A stretch of 16,316 nucleotides of DNA from JBBAAP01 sp043808305 (GTDB taxonomy: Bacteria > Planctomycetota > MHYJ01 > JACQXL01): the NCBI GenBank assembly GCA_043808305.1, contig JAZDFB010000044.1:1-16316 (forward strand), read 5' to 3'. This document shows positions 6,733 through 12,747 of the stretch, in pieces; the first letter of the stretch is position 1, and each line of letters begins with the position of its first letter. The translations under genes and the position numbers were made by a program. Below the pieces are notes generated by a model. It was given only the letters and a program-made list of their open reading frames with translations, ran no database searches and was not told where the DNA came from.

Positions 6733-7269
6733 ATGGAAAAGAGAAAACCAGATGAGGTGACGTCCTACGAGTTTCTGGCTGAGCATCTTTACGACTTTGC
6801 CAACAAGGGCGGATATGAAAAGGTTTTTAACCTGCTCAGGGGATTCAGGATTTTCAGGCCCTTTCACTCGCTCCGGCACCTGATTGTCTTCGTGCAGACG
6901 GACGGCAAGCGGATTAAGGGCGATTTGTGTTTCGGACTGGTTGCCCTGTGGCAGCGTTACTCGGATGCGGAACTGAGGCCGGCGCTGGTTACCACTCTGC
7001 TGGTCGTGCTCTGGCAAAACCTGAGCGATGCCTACGAGCGTTACGCCGAGCTGACCGGCCAGATATTCGCCGGCAATGACCGGCTTAACCCGGAAATCTT
7101 CGGCGAAATATATTGGGCCGTCTTTGAATTCCTCCAGTCCGCGGACCTGCTGAAACTGCAAAAACCCGGGGCGCTCATACAGTCGCTGACGATGAGCATC
7201 AACCACAAACTCAACCGCCTGATGGAAACGGAATACTTCGAAAGCACGGACGGACATCAGGATACGTAA
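6733..7269 (+). CDS. Unrecognised all-helical 178-aa protein
   Basis: I do not recognise the family. The 178-aa sequence looks mostly alpha-helical, with no signal peptide. A hydrophobic stretch (ALVTTLLVVLWQNL, about 84-97) is more like a buried helix than a membrane span. Arg, Leu and aromatic residues are common, with many Tyr/Phe/Trp. AAAGGAGGG at 6717-6725 places the start at ATG 6733 (8-nt spacing); ATG 6727 is too close and the GTG at 6712 lies upstream of the Shine-Dalgarno. The GGAGG is formed where the dispersed repeat (6657-6720) ends. It is first of four same-strand genes of higher GC that end with the fibre-like gene, and probably part of one transcript. Function unknown. Confidence 0.75.
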   Translation: MEKRKPDEVTSYEFLAEHLYDFANKGGYEKVFNLLRGFRIFRPFHSLRHLIVFVQTDGKRIKGDLCFGLVALWQRYSDAELRPALVTTLLVVLWQNLSDAYERYAELTGQIFAGNDRLNPEIFGEIYWAVFEFLQSADLLKLQKPGALIQSLTMSINHKLNRLMETEYFESTDGHQDT

Positions 7270-7274
7270 TCTCA

Positions 7275-7345
7275 TCGCAAAGAACGCTGAGAGCGCAAAG
7301 AATTAATAATTAGTTTATCTCCGCGGCCTTCGCGGGGAGAAAGGA
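7275..7345. repeat. Dispersed repeat copy between genes
   Basis: Direct copies of CGCAAAGAA at 7276-7284 and 7296-7304, around an AT-rich centre, then a GC-rich CTCCGCGGCCTTCGCGG arm. The 3' end (GGAGAAAGGA) provides the Shine-Dalgarno for the 30-aa gene. It is more degenerate than the copies at 8384 and 11309. Confidence 0.5.
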
Positions 7346-7353
7346 CGGTTTGT

Positions 7354-7446
7354 ATGTTCAGAATGATGTCGGGATTCTGGAGAAGGATAATCGAGGTGAT
7401 TGTCGAAGTCATTTTGGATTATTTGGAGAAGAAAAAGAATAAGTAG
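7354..7446 (+). CDS. 30-aa amphipathic small protein
   Basis: An ORF of 30 codons from ATG 7354 to TAG 7446 with a good Shine-Dalgarno (AAAGGA, 7340-7345, 8-nt spacing). The peptide has a short aromatic/Met start (MFRMMSGFW), two arginines, a hydrophobic helix with acidic residues on one side (IIEVIVEVILDYLE) and a basic tail (KKKNK). That would suit a membrane-surface amphipathic helix or a small partner or toxin-like peptide. It sits between the 178-aa and 265-aa genes on the same strand, with 84 and 134 nt gaps. The assignment rests on the start signal and position; length alone could be chance. Confidence 0.5.
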   Translation: MFRMMSGFWRRIIEVIVEVILDYLEKKKNK

Positions 7447-7580
7447 TCAGATCGGAGTCCTTGCTCTTTGAGAGCTCCAGAGAGTCGGACGGCCGTTGAA
7501 CATAAGACCTATAAGTAAAAAGATTAATCGGTTCAATCCGCTTAATCCGCTTACTGAAAGGCTGATTGGAGGTGATTAAC

Positions 7581-8378
7581 ATGGCATTCAACAAGAAGTT
7601 TGAACTACGGCTGTATGTGCCGGTGCACAGTGAGGTTGCAGGCGATATGCCGGATAAGTGGTACAGGGGATTAAGCAATAACGCCCAGTTGATAAAGGAC
7701 CGGCTTCTGGAAAAGATTCCGGATGAAGCGGCCTTTATGCGGATTATTGTCGACCCGTCCACTAACGGCTTTGCCAACTTCATCAACCCGGCATTCAAGT
7801 CCAAGCGCGGGGCTAACGCCAACATCATCAGGGCGACCAAGTTTGAGAACCTGAGCACGATGTTTGCCGAATGGTACCGGCGGATAGGAAAGGTGTACGC
7901 CAATAACGCGGCGCTTTTCAATAGCGCCATAGCCGACGCCAAGGATTGGGTGGCCGAACGCCTCGGAGCCAAGGTTCTGCGATTCACGGGCGACAAGATC
8001 CGCGGACGCGGGCCGGCTCCACTGGCAACGCTCTATATGGCCGGTGACCTGAGGGCTACCATCTGGGGCGGCCAGGGCGACACCAAGGAAGGCGCGCCTT
8101 ACGACATCTCCAGAGACAATGAAGGCTCTACCTTCAAGGCGGCGCTTCAGCAGAGGTTGGTTCAAAGCGGGATGCGGATTGTCAACACCAAGTTTGACAC
8201 CGACGTCATCACCGCCGAGAACACGACCAACGCTTCGGTCCTGAACGGACAGCGTGACACGGCCAAGTGCGACGAGTTTGTACTGACCACGGGTGTGGAA
8301 GATTGCTTCTGCCTGTGGGAGGTGGATATCGAAGGCCGGCTGAACCTGCATGTGCAGGTGGGGGTCACTGTACCTTAA
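7581..8378 (+). CDS. Unrecognised 265-aa protein, possibly structural
   Basis: No family recognised. The 265-aa sequence has no signal peptide or membrane span. Residues about 1-70 mix beta strands (FELRLYVPV, AAFMRIIVD). Residues about 80-140 look helical (STMFAEWYRRIGKVYANNAA). The C-terminal half is beta-rich, with strand-like pieces LATLYMAGDLRATIWGG and LNLHVQVGVTVP, and a CFCLWEVD segment with three close cysteines (230, 242, 244). The Shine-Dalgarno TTGGAGGTGAT (7566-7576) sets the start at ATG 7581; an upstream TTG overlaps the Shine-Dalgarno itself. The upstream gap holds a GCTCT/AGAGC hairpin (about 7459-7472) and two AATCCGCTT direct copies (7535-7552). Its place before a fibre-like gene suggests a coat, baseplate or adaptor role, but this is inference only. 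Confidence 0.75.
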   Translation: MAFNKKFELRLYVPVHSEVAGDMPDKWYRGLSNNAQLIKDRLLEKIPDEAAFMRIIVDPSTNGFANFINPAFKSKRGANANIIRATKFENLSTMFAEWYRRIGKVYANNAALFNSAIADAKDWVAERLGAKVLRFTGDKIRGRGPAPLATLYMAGDLRATIWGGQGDTKEGAPYDISRDNEGSTFKAALQQRLVQSGMRIVNTKFDTDVITAENTTNASVLNGQRDTAKCDEFVLTTGVEDCFCLWEVDIEGRLNLHVQVGVTVP

Positions 8379-8383
8379 ACGGG

Positions 8384-8452
8384 AACCACGGATTAACACA
8401 GATGAACACGGAGGGCGTACGACTCTGTGTTCTCTGTGCCTCTGTGGCAAGA
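8384..8452. repeat. Dispersed palindromic repeat, clearest copy
   Basis: Left half AACCACGGATTAACACAG... with CACAGATGAACACGGAG (8397-8413) pairs with CTCTGTGTTCTCTGTG (8425-8440) over a short loop. The 3' part continues CCTCTGTGGCAAG. A partial second copy, GATAAACACAGAAAGGA (8465-8481), supplies the Shine-Dalgarno of the fibre gene. Confidence 0.8.
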
Positions 8453-8493
8453 TTAATTAAGCATAGATAAACACAGAAAGGATGGGTACGAAT

Positions 8494-9489
8494 ATGGCAT
8501 ATAGACGCAGATATTTTTCAGACGGGCAGGTGACAACTCCCCAGATTATCGAGGGCGCGATAACCGAGGACAAACTGGCCCCGGATGCGGTGACTTCGCC
8601 TAAGATTAAGGATGCAACGATTCAAACCGAGGATATTGCTGACAAGGCCGTTACCCTTGCCAAGCTGGGTAATGACGTCCCGGCGGTGGGCATTCCGGAT
8701 AATTCCATCAGCGCGGCTAAGCTGGCCGATAACTCCGTTGAGAAACGGCATATCAAGTCGGCTTCGGTGGATACGGATGAATTGGCAAACGCCAGTATCA
8801 CCACAGACAAGTTGCGGGATGCCAGCGTCACCCCGGCCAAGCTGTCGTTTGTTCCGGGCGGAATTACCAGGCCCATTTCACCACAGATAAACACGGATGA
8901 ACTCGGTGATTTACAGGTTACCACGGAGAAAATCGTGGATAAGGCGATTAACACGGATAAGCTGGAGGGAAATGCCGTTACCGCTGATAAAATTGCTCCG
9001 AACTCCGTTACTCCGAACAAAGTGGATGCGGTCAACTCCCCGGCGGATGGGCAGGTACCGGCATATAATGCCGGAGTGGCGAGGTTCGAGTGGCGAGATG
9101 TAAGTGGCGGTGGCGGTTCAAAGCTGACACTTTTCCAATCCCATTTTATAATTTTATGGGAGCAGTCGAACACCAACATCGACCAGCTCATAGACCTGAC
9201 GTCCTTTATCCCGGCAACGGCGACGGCGGTAATCGTGGAAATCCAGTTCAACGCGATGTCCGTACCTATAGGGTTGGAGCAGCAGTTGTGGGTCTACGGT
9301 CGGCGGGGCGGGGCGGATTGGGGCCAGAGCACGGTCCAGTTCATATGGCAGAACATCGCTAACCTCAATAACAACATCTATAAAGAAGCGACGATTGCCA
9401 CGGATAGCGCACGGCAGATTAGGGTTATCGCCACGAAGAATGGACAATTTACATCAACGAACATATGGCTCAGAGGTTATGTGGAGTAA
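8494..9489 (+). CDS. Fibre-like protein of decapeptide repeats
   Basis: A 331-aa protein. Residues about 11-180 are about 13 degenerate ten-residue repeats of the form (A/S)(V/I)TxDKLxx, for example GAITEDKLAP, NSISAAKLAD, ASITTDKLRD and AVTADKIAPN. Such repeats are common in phage tail fibres and secreted surface proteins, where they form rod-like shafts. A Gly-rich hinge (SGGGGS, 204-209) leads to a compact C-terminal domain (210-331) rich in beta strands and Trp/Tyr, a likely trimer or receptor head. No signal peptide. The Shine-Dalgarno AGAAAGGA fits ATG 8494 (about 11 nt); the ATG at 8482 overlaps it. Residues about 130-145 (PQINTDELGD) are encoded by sequence closely like the dispersed repeat. 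It is the last gene of the cluster. It may be a phage-derived or surface appendage; the host role is unknown. Confidence 0.75.
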   Translation: MAYRRRYFSDGQVTTPQIIEGAITEDKLAPDAVTSPKIKDATIQTEDIADKAVTLAKLGNDVPAVGIPDNSISAAKLADNSVEKRHIKSASVDTDELANASITTDKLRDASVTPAKLSFVPGGITRPISPQINTDELGDLQVTTEKIVDKAINTDKLEGNAVTADKIAPNSVTPNKVDAVNSPADGQVPAYNAGVARFEWRDVSGGGGSKLTLFQSHFIILWEQSNTNIDQLIDLTSFIPATATAVIVEIQFNAMSVPIGLEQQLWVYGRRGGADWGQSTVQFIWQNIANLNNNIYKEATIATDSARQIRVIATKNGQFTSTNIWLRGYVE

Positions 9490-9490
9490 G

Positions 9491-9553
9491 TCTAAAGAGT
9501 CTAAGGAGTCTAAGGAGTCTAAGGAGTCTAAGGAGTCTAAAGAGTCTATGGAG
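9491..9553 (+). repeat. 9-bp tandem repeat, 7 units
   Basis: Seven units of TCTAARGAG (the last TCTATGGAG) begin directly after the fibre-gene stop (9487-9489). Near-identity of the units implies recent slippage. If the stop were read through it would not continue in this repeat's Lys-Glu-Ser frame, so it is non-coding. Confidence 0.9.
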
Positions 9554-9586
9554 TTTGAAGAACGCAAAGAAAATACATTCTATACT

Positions 9587-9688
9587 CTGGCAGTTTGAGT
9601 GTAACGAATTACCTGCCAGGTATACTGGGCTGGTACGCTGGCAGTTTAAGCGTTAGCGAATTACTGCCAGGTATACTCGGCTATAACG
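9587..9688 (+). repeat. Two tandem 51-bp hairpin units
   Basis: Copies at 9587-9637 and 9638-9688 share most bases. Each has a CTGGCAG...CTGCCAG stem (8 bp in the second: CTGGCAGT/ACTGCCAG) around a loop like TTTGAGTGTAACGAATTAC, then GGTATACT. Between here and the next gene (9689-9900) lies CCAGGAA/TTCCTGG (about 9723-9749), a possible weak terminator for the cluster. Confidence 0.8.
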
Positions 9689-9790
9689 CTCCTTTGTCGC
9701 TAACAGCCCAAGTATAAGGAGGCCAGGAAGCCAAGAGTATAGTTCCTGGTCTCCTGGGTTCCTTATTTAATAGGGGCAGTCCCTAAAGGG

Positions 9791-9861
9791 AGGCAGTAGC
9801 TCTAATTCACTAACGTTCAAACTGCTGGAGTATAACTCGTTGCACTCGAACCGGCACTAAT
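9791..9861 (-). repeat. Inverted copies of the hairpin family
   Basis: Segment 9802-9834 is, in reverse complement, the same loop as in 9587-9688 (TTTGAACGTTAGTGAATTA), with a different stem GCAGT/ACTGC. Segment 9833-9861 is the exact 29-base copy of 2704-2732, here with a wobble stem TGCTGG/CCGGCA. Confidence 0.8.
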
Positions 9862-9919
9862 TGGCGCCGCCCTTGGGGCCAAGAGTGTCCGAGGTGTGAC
9901 ACCGACCCTAATAATTCAC

Positions 9920-9948
9920 TTGACTTTTGACGTAGAATAGGTTATATT
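9920..9948 (+). promoter_or_regulatory. Sigma-70-like promoter
   Basis: TTGACT (9920-9925), 17-nt spacer, TATATT (9943-9948). It points toward the NYN gene, about 160 nt away. No ORF with a good start lies between. Confidence 0.5.
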
Positions 9949-10008
9949 AATAGTAGATGAGGAATGAAAAAGAGTCGATATATGGCATATAACAGGTGTT
10001 GAAATAGT

Positions 10009-10037
10009 TGACAGCTCTTTTATAATCAGCTATTGTT
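10009..10037 (+). promoter_or_regulatory. Second possible promoter
   Basis: TTGACA (10009-10014), 17-nt spacer, TATTGT (10032-10037). The -35 is consensus, the -10 weaker. Transcription would begin about 30 nt before the terminator hairpin that precedes the NYN gene. Confidence 0.4.
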
Positions 10038-10074
10038 AGCTTATCATCCTGGTGGGATTTTATATCTCATCAGC

Positions 10075-10103
10075 CCCGAACTCCTTGTGGGTTCGGGTTT
10101 TTT
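10075..10103 (+). terminator. Intrinsic terminator immediately before the NYN gene
   Basis: CCCGAAC (10075-10081), 9-nt loop, GTTCGGG (10091-10097), then TTTTTT. This is a textbook rho-independent terminator. It ends only 4 nt before the ATG at 10108, so transcripts from upstream promoters must either read through it (attenuation) or end there as a short RNA of about 60-150 nt. Confidence 0.8.
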
Positions 10104-10107
10104 ATTT

Positions 10108-10731
10108 ATGGCGCCTCAAACAAACAGGGTCTGCTTTTTTATCGACGGGTTTAATCTTTATCATGCATTGGAAAGCAATTCTTCCTATCACAAGTATAAA
10201 TGGCTGAATCTTGCGGCTCTGGCTAAATGCTTTGTGAGTTCCCGCGACCGGATAGTTGATGTTCTTTATTTTACGGCCTATACGCCCTGGAATAACGATA
10301 AATTAGCCCGGCATCAATTGTATGTTAAGGCGCTGCAGTTTGCCGATGTGAAAGTGGTGTTGGGTGCGTTCAGGCGCGTAGACCAAATCTGCCAGCTTTG
10401 CCATAAAACCTACCAGACTTTCCGGGAAAAACGCACCGATGTCAATATCGCCGTAAGGTTATTCCAAACGGCTGTCAGTGATATATGGGATACAGCAATG
10501 ATTATCTCCGGTGACAGCGATTTGATTCCGGCTATAGAAGGCGTCAAAAAGGCGTTCCCGGCAAAAAGGATAGGCATCCTTATACCTACCAGCCGGCGCG
10601 CGGAAGAGTTAAAGCAGGCCGCGGATTTTCACAGTAAGATAAAACCAAAGCACCTGGAAACCTGCCAGTTTGCCGAGACCATAACCCTGGATAAAGGAAA
10701 CGTTCTGTCGCGCCCGGCTTCCTGGAAATAA
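10108..10731 (+). CDS. NYN-domain (LabA/DUF88-type) putative ribonuclease
   Basis: A 207-aa NYN (PIN-like) domain protein, a family of metal-dependent RNases. Acidic residues lie where expected: IDGFNLYHAL (D13, N16), KRTDVNIAV (D111) and IISGDSDLIPAI (D136, D138), with the closing strand GILIPTSR (156-163). A CQLC pair at 95-98 is a local addition. Upstream in-frame codons from TTG 10033 overlap the terminator hairpin, so the ATG at 10108 is preferred. No Shine-Dalgarno is visible there, and the U-tract of the terminator sits where it should be, so expression may be leaderless, internal or regulated by terminator read-through. A single gene, unlinked to its neighbours. Substrate unknown. Confidence 0.85.
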   Translation: MAPQTNRVCFFIDGFNLYHALESNSSYHKYKWLNLAALAKCFVSSRDRIVDVLYFTAYTPWNNDKLARHQLYVKALQFADVKVVLGAFRRVDQICQLCHKTYQTFREKRTDVNIAVRLFQTAVSDIWDTAMIISGDSDLIPAIEGVKKAFPAKRIGILIPTSRRAEELKQAADFHSKIKPKHLETCQFAETITLDKGNVLSRPASWK

Positions 10732-10772
10732 ACCACTTCTTTCGCTGCCTCCACTCGGACCTTAATTCATCG

Positions 10773-10868
10773 GCATGCGGCTACTCCCGACGGAATAGTC
10801 TTTGTCCCGTCAAGCTGCGCTTGCGGGATCTAAGTGCCTCTACGTCTCTTCGTTCCTAGTGGCACTAA
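10773..10868. repeat. Two-hairpin intergenic element
   Basis: CCCG-t-CAAGC / GCTTG-CGGG (10806-10827, 3-nt loop), linker ATCTAA, then AGTGCC (10833-10838) / GGCACT (10861-10866) with a 22-nt loop. Same order as 2672-2732. GACGG/CCGTC adds an alternative stem upstream (about 10780-10810). Lies in the NYN-gcvH gap. Confidence 0.65.
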
Positions 10869-10914
10869 GAGAATCCTGATTTTCTTGACTCGAGCAGGTT
10901 TTTGAGTAAGAAAT

Positions 10915-11307
10915 ATGAATATTATGTCAAACGAGATGTTTTATTCACAGACGCACGAGTGGGCCAGGGTCGAGGGCGATGTTGTGACCGTCGGGATTAC
11001 GCCGTTCGCGGCGGAACACCTGAGCGACCTGATTTTTATCCAACTGCCCAAGGCGGGCGGCCAGGTGAAACAGGCCGCGCCGTTCGCGGAAATAGAATCG
11101 GTCAAAACGGTCAGCGATATCAACAGCCCTATCAGCGGCCAGATTGCCGAGGTCAACGACGCGGTGGCCGGCAACCTTAACGCCATCAGCACCGACGCGC
11201 TGGGGACCGGCTGGCTGATTAAGGTCAAGATGTCCAGCCCGGATGAGCTGAAAAAGCTTATCGCCGCCGACGCCTATAAGAAACTCTGCGATTCTGAAAG
11301 TCATTAG
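10915..11307 (+). CDS. gcvH: Glycine cleavage system H protein
   Basis: A 130-aa lipoyl carrier of the glycine cleavage system. It holds the aminomethyl group released by the P protein and passes it to the T protein. The lipoyl-lysine motif EIESVKTVSDINSP (59-72) puts the modified lysine at K64. The early HEWARVEGDVVTVGITPFA (14-32) and late GWLIKV are typical. Length is normal. The start is the ATG at 10915 with a weak GAG upstream; a second in-frame ATG at 10924 is possible. It heads a gcvH-gcvPA-gcvPB cluster, with a palindromic repeat in the 71-nt gap to gcvPA. Upstream, the AT-rich 10869-10910 may hold the promoter but none is convincing. Confidence 0.95.
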   Translation: MNIMSNEMFYSQTHEWARVEGDVVTVGITPFAAEHLSDLIFIQLPKAGGQVKQAAPFAEIESVKTVSDINSPISGQIAEVNDAVAGNLNAISTDALGTGWLIKVKMSSPDELKKLIAADAYKKLCDSESH

Positions 11308-11372
11308 AAACCACGGATAAACGCGGATAGACACCGATAAGGTCTGTGTCAATCTGTGTAATCTGTGGCCGG
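11308..11372. repeat. Dispersed palindromic repeat inside the gcv cluster
   Basis: CCACGGATAAACGCGGATAG... (from 11311) pairs along its length with the following TCTGTGTCAATCTGTGTAAT...GTGG arm, with several mismatches and a very short loop. Same family as 8384-8452. It fills the gap between gcvH and gcvPA, so it is probably transcribed as a long hairpin. Confidence 0.8.
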
Positions 11373-11378
11373 GTATTT

Positions 11379-12713
11379 ATGCCTTATATTCCTCATACGC
11401 CCTCGGATATCGAGGAGATGTTAAATGCCATCGGGGCGAAATCGGTGGATGAGCTGTTCAGCTGTATCCCGGAAAAGGTCCGGCTGAAACAGCCGCTGAA
11501 ATTGCCCAAAGCCGTTTCCGAGACGGAAATAACCCGCGAGCTGACCGATATGGCCCGCTGTAACCGGGGGGCGCATACGATGCCGTCTTTCCTGGGCGCC
11601 GGGTGCTATAACCATTTCATTCCCAAGGTGGTGGACCACCTGGCCGGACGGAGCGAGTTCTATACGGCTTACACGCCTTACCAGCCGGAGATGAGCCAGG
11701 GGATTCTGCAGTCGTTCTTTGAATACCAGACGATGATGTGCGAGCTGACCGGCCTGGACGTTTCCAATGCCTCGCTCTACGACGGGGCTACGGCCGCGGC
11801 CGAGGCGGCCCTGATGTCGCTGGCCGTTACCAACCGGAATAAAATAGTCATTTCCCAGACCGTGCACCCGGAATACCGCCAGGTGCTTAAGACCTATCTG
11901 CACGACCTGAGCAAGGCGGCCGGCCTTATAGAAATCGAATTCAAGGACGGGGTGACTGATATCGCGGCGCTTAAGGAATCGGTTGACGCCGACACGGCCT
12001 GCGTGATATTCCAGACGCCGAATTTCTTCGGGGCAATTGAGCCGGCCGATGAAATCTGCGCTATCATACATAATGTCCAGGGGCTGGCGGTCAGTTGCGT
12101 CAACCCGGTATCGCTGGCGATTCTGAAGCCGCCGGCCGGATACGGGGCCGATATCGCCATCGGAGACGGGCAGGCGCTGGGCAATACCATGTCATTCGGC
12201 GGGCCGCACCTGGGTTTTATGGTTGTCAAGAAGGATTTCGTGCGCAAGATGCCGGGCCGGATAGTCGGCGAGACGGCCGATACCGAGGGTAAGCGCGGAT
12301 ACGTCCTGACCCTGTCCACGCGCGAACAGCATATCCGCCGGGCAAAGGCAACCTCCAATATATGTTCCAATGAAGGATTGCTGGCGCTGAGGGCGGCCAT
12401 CCATATGTCGGCGCTGGGCAAGCAGGGTATGCGCGAAGTGGCCGAGCAGTGCCTGCAAAAGGCGCATTACTTAGCATCAGAAATTGTTAAGAAATCGGGA
12501 TATAAGCTGTTGTTCAAGTCGCCGTTCTTTAACGAGTTCGCGGTCCAGTGCCCCAAACCGGCGGCTGAAATCAATAAGAAGTTGTTGGAGAACGGCATCA
12601 TCGGCGGGCTGGATTTGGGCAGGTTCTATCCGGGTCTCCGGAACGGGATGCTTGTGGCCGTGACCGAGATGAATACGAAAGAGGAAATGGATAGCTTTGT
12701 AAGAAGTATGTAG
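11379..12713 (+). CDS. gcvPA: Glycine dehydrogenase (decarboxylating) subunit 1
   Basis: A 444-aa N-terminal subunit of the two-part P protein. With GcvPB it decarboxylates glycine and loads the aminomethyl group onto GcvH. Family motifs: FLGAGCYNHFIP (71-82), YTPYQPEMSQGILQ (98-111), SLYDGATAAAEA (132-143), SFGGPHLGF (272-280) and RGYVLTLSTREQHIRRAKA (306-324). Length matches the usual 440-450. The ATG 11379 (MPYIPHTPSDIEEML) is preferred over an upstream start at 11346, which lies in the repeat and would add unrelated residues. The Shine-Dalgarno is weak (GGCCGGG). Directly downstream, 34 nt away, is gcvPB. Confidence 0.95.
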   Translation: MPYIPHTPSDIEEMLNAIGAKSVDELFSCIPEKVRLKQPLKLPKAVSETEITRELTDMARCNRGAHTMPSFLGAGCYNHFIPKVVDHLAGRSEFYTAYTPYQPEMSQGILQSFFEYQTMMCELTGLDVSNASLYDGATAAAEAALMSLAVTNRNKIVISQTVHPEYRQVLKTYLHDLSKAAGLIEIEFKDGVTDIAALKESVDADTACVIFQTPNFFGAIEPADEICAIIHNVQGLAVSCVNPVSLAILKPPAGYGADIAIGDGQALGNTMSFGGPHLGFMVVKKDFVRKMPGRIVGETADTEGKRGYVLTLSTREQHIRRAKATSNICSNEGLLALRAAIHMSALGKQGMREVAEQCLQKAHYLASEIVKKSGYKLLFKSPFFNEFAVQCPKPAAEINKKLLENGIIGGLDLGRFYPGLRNGMLVAVTEMNTKEEMDSFVRSM

Positions 12714-12747
12714 AATCTATATTCTACCTGCTACCTACTGATAGATT
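12714..12747. promoter_or_regulatory. Inverted repeat filling the gcvPA-gcvPB gap
   Basis: AATCTAT (12714-12720), immediately after the gcvPA stop, is the exact reverse complement of ATAGATT (12741-12747), immediately before the gcvPB ATG. The 20-nt loop (ACCTGCTACC-type) has no Shine-Dalgarno. The hairpin may position ribosomes for coupled translation. Confidence 0.55.

Noticed and set aside
6733..9489. Complete prophage or contractile injection system
   Set aside because: Only a fibre-like gene is suggestive; no terminase, portal, capsid, sheath or tape-measure gene is present.
9395..9656. Lys-Glu-Ser repeat frames
   Set aside because: Products of the 9-bp tandem repeat and read out of frame with the real gene end.
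9587..9861. Integron attC sites
   Set aside because: GTTAGCG/CGCTAAC pairs look attC-like, but there are no gene cassettes between them, no integrase, and the pattern is better explained by the hairpin repeat family.
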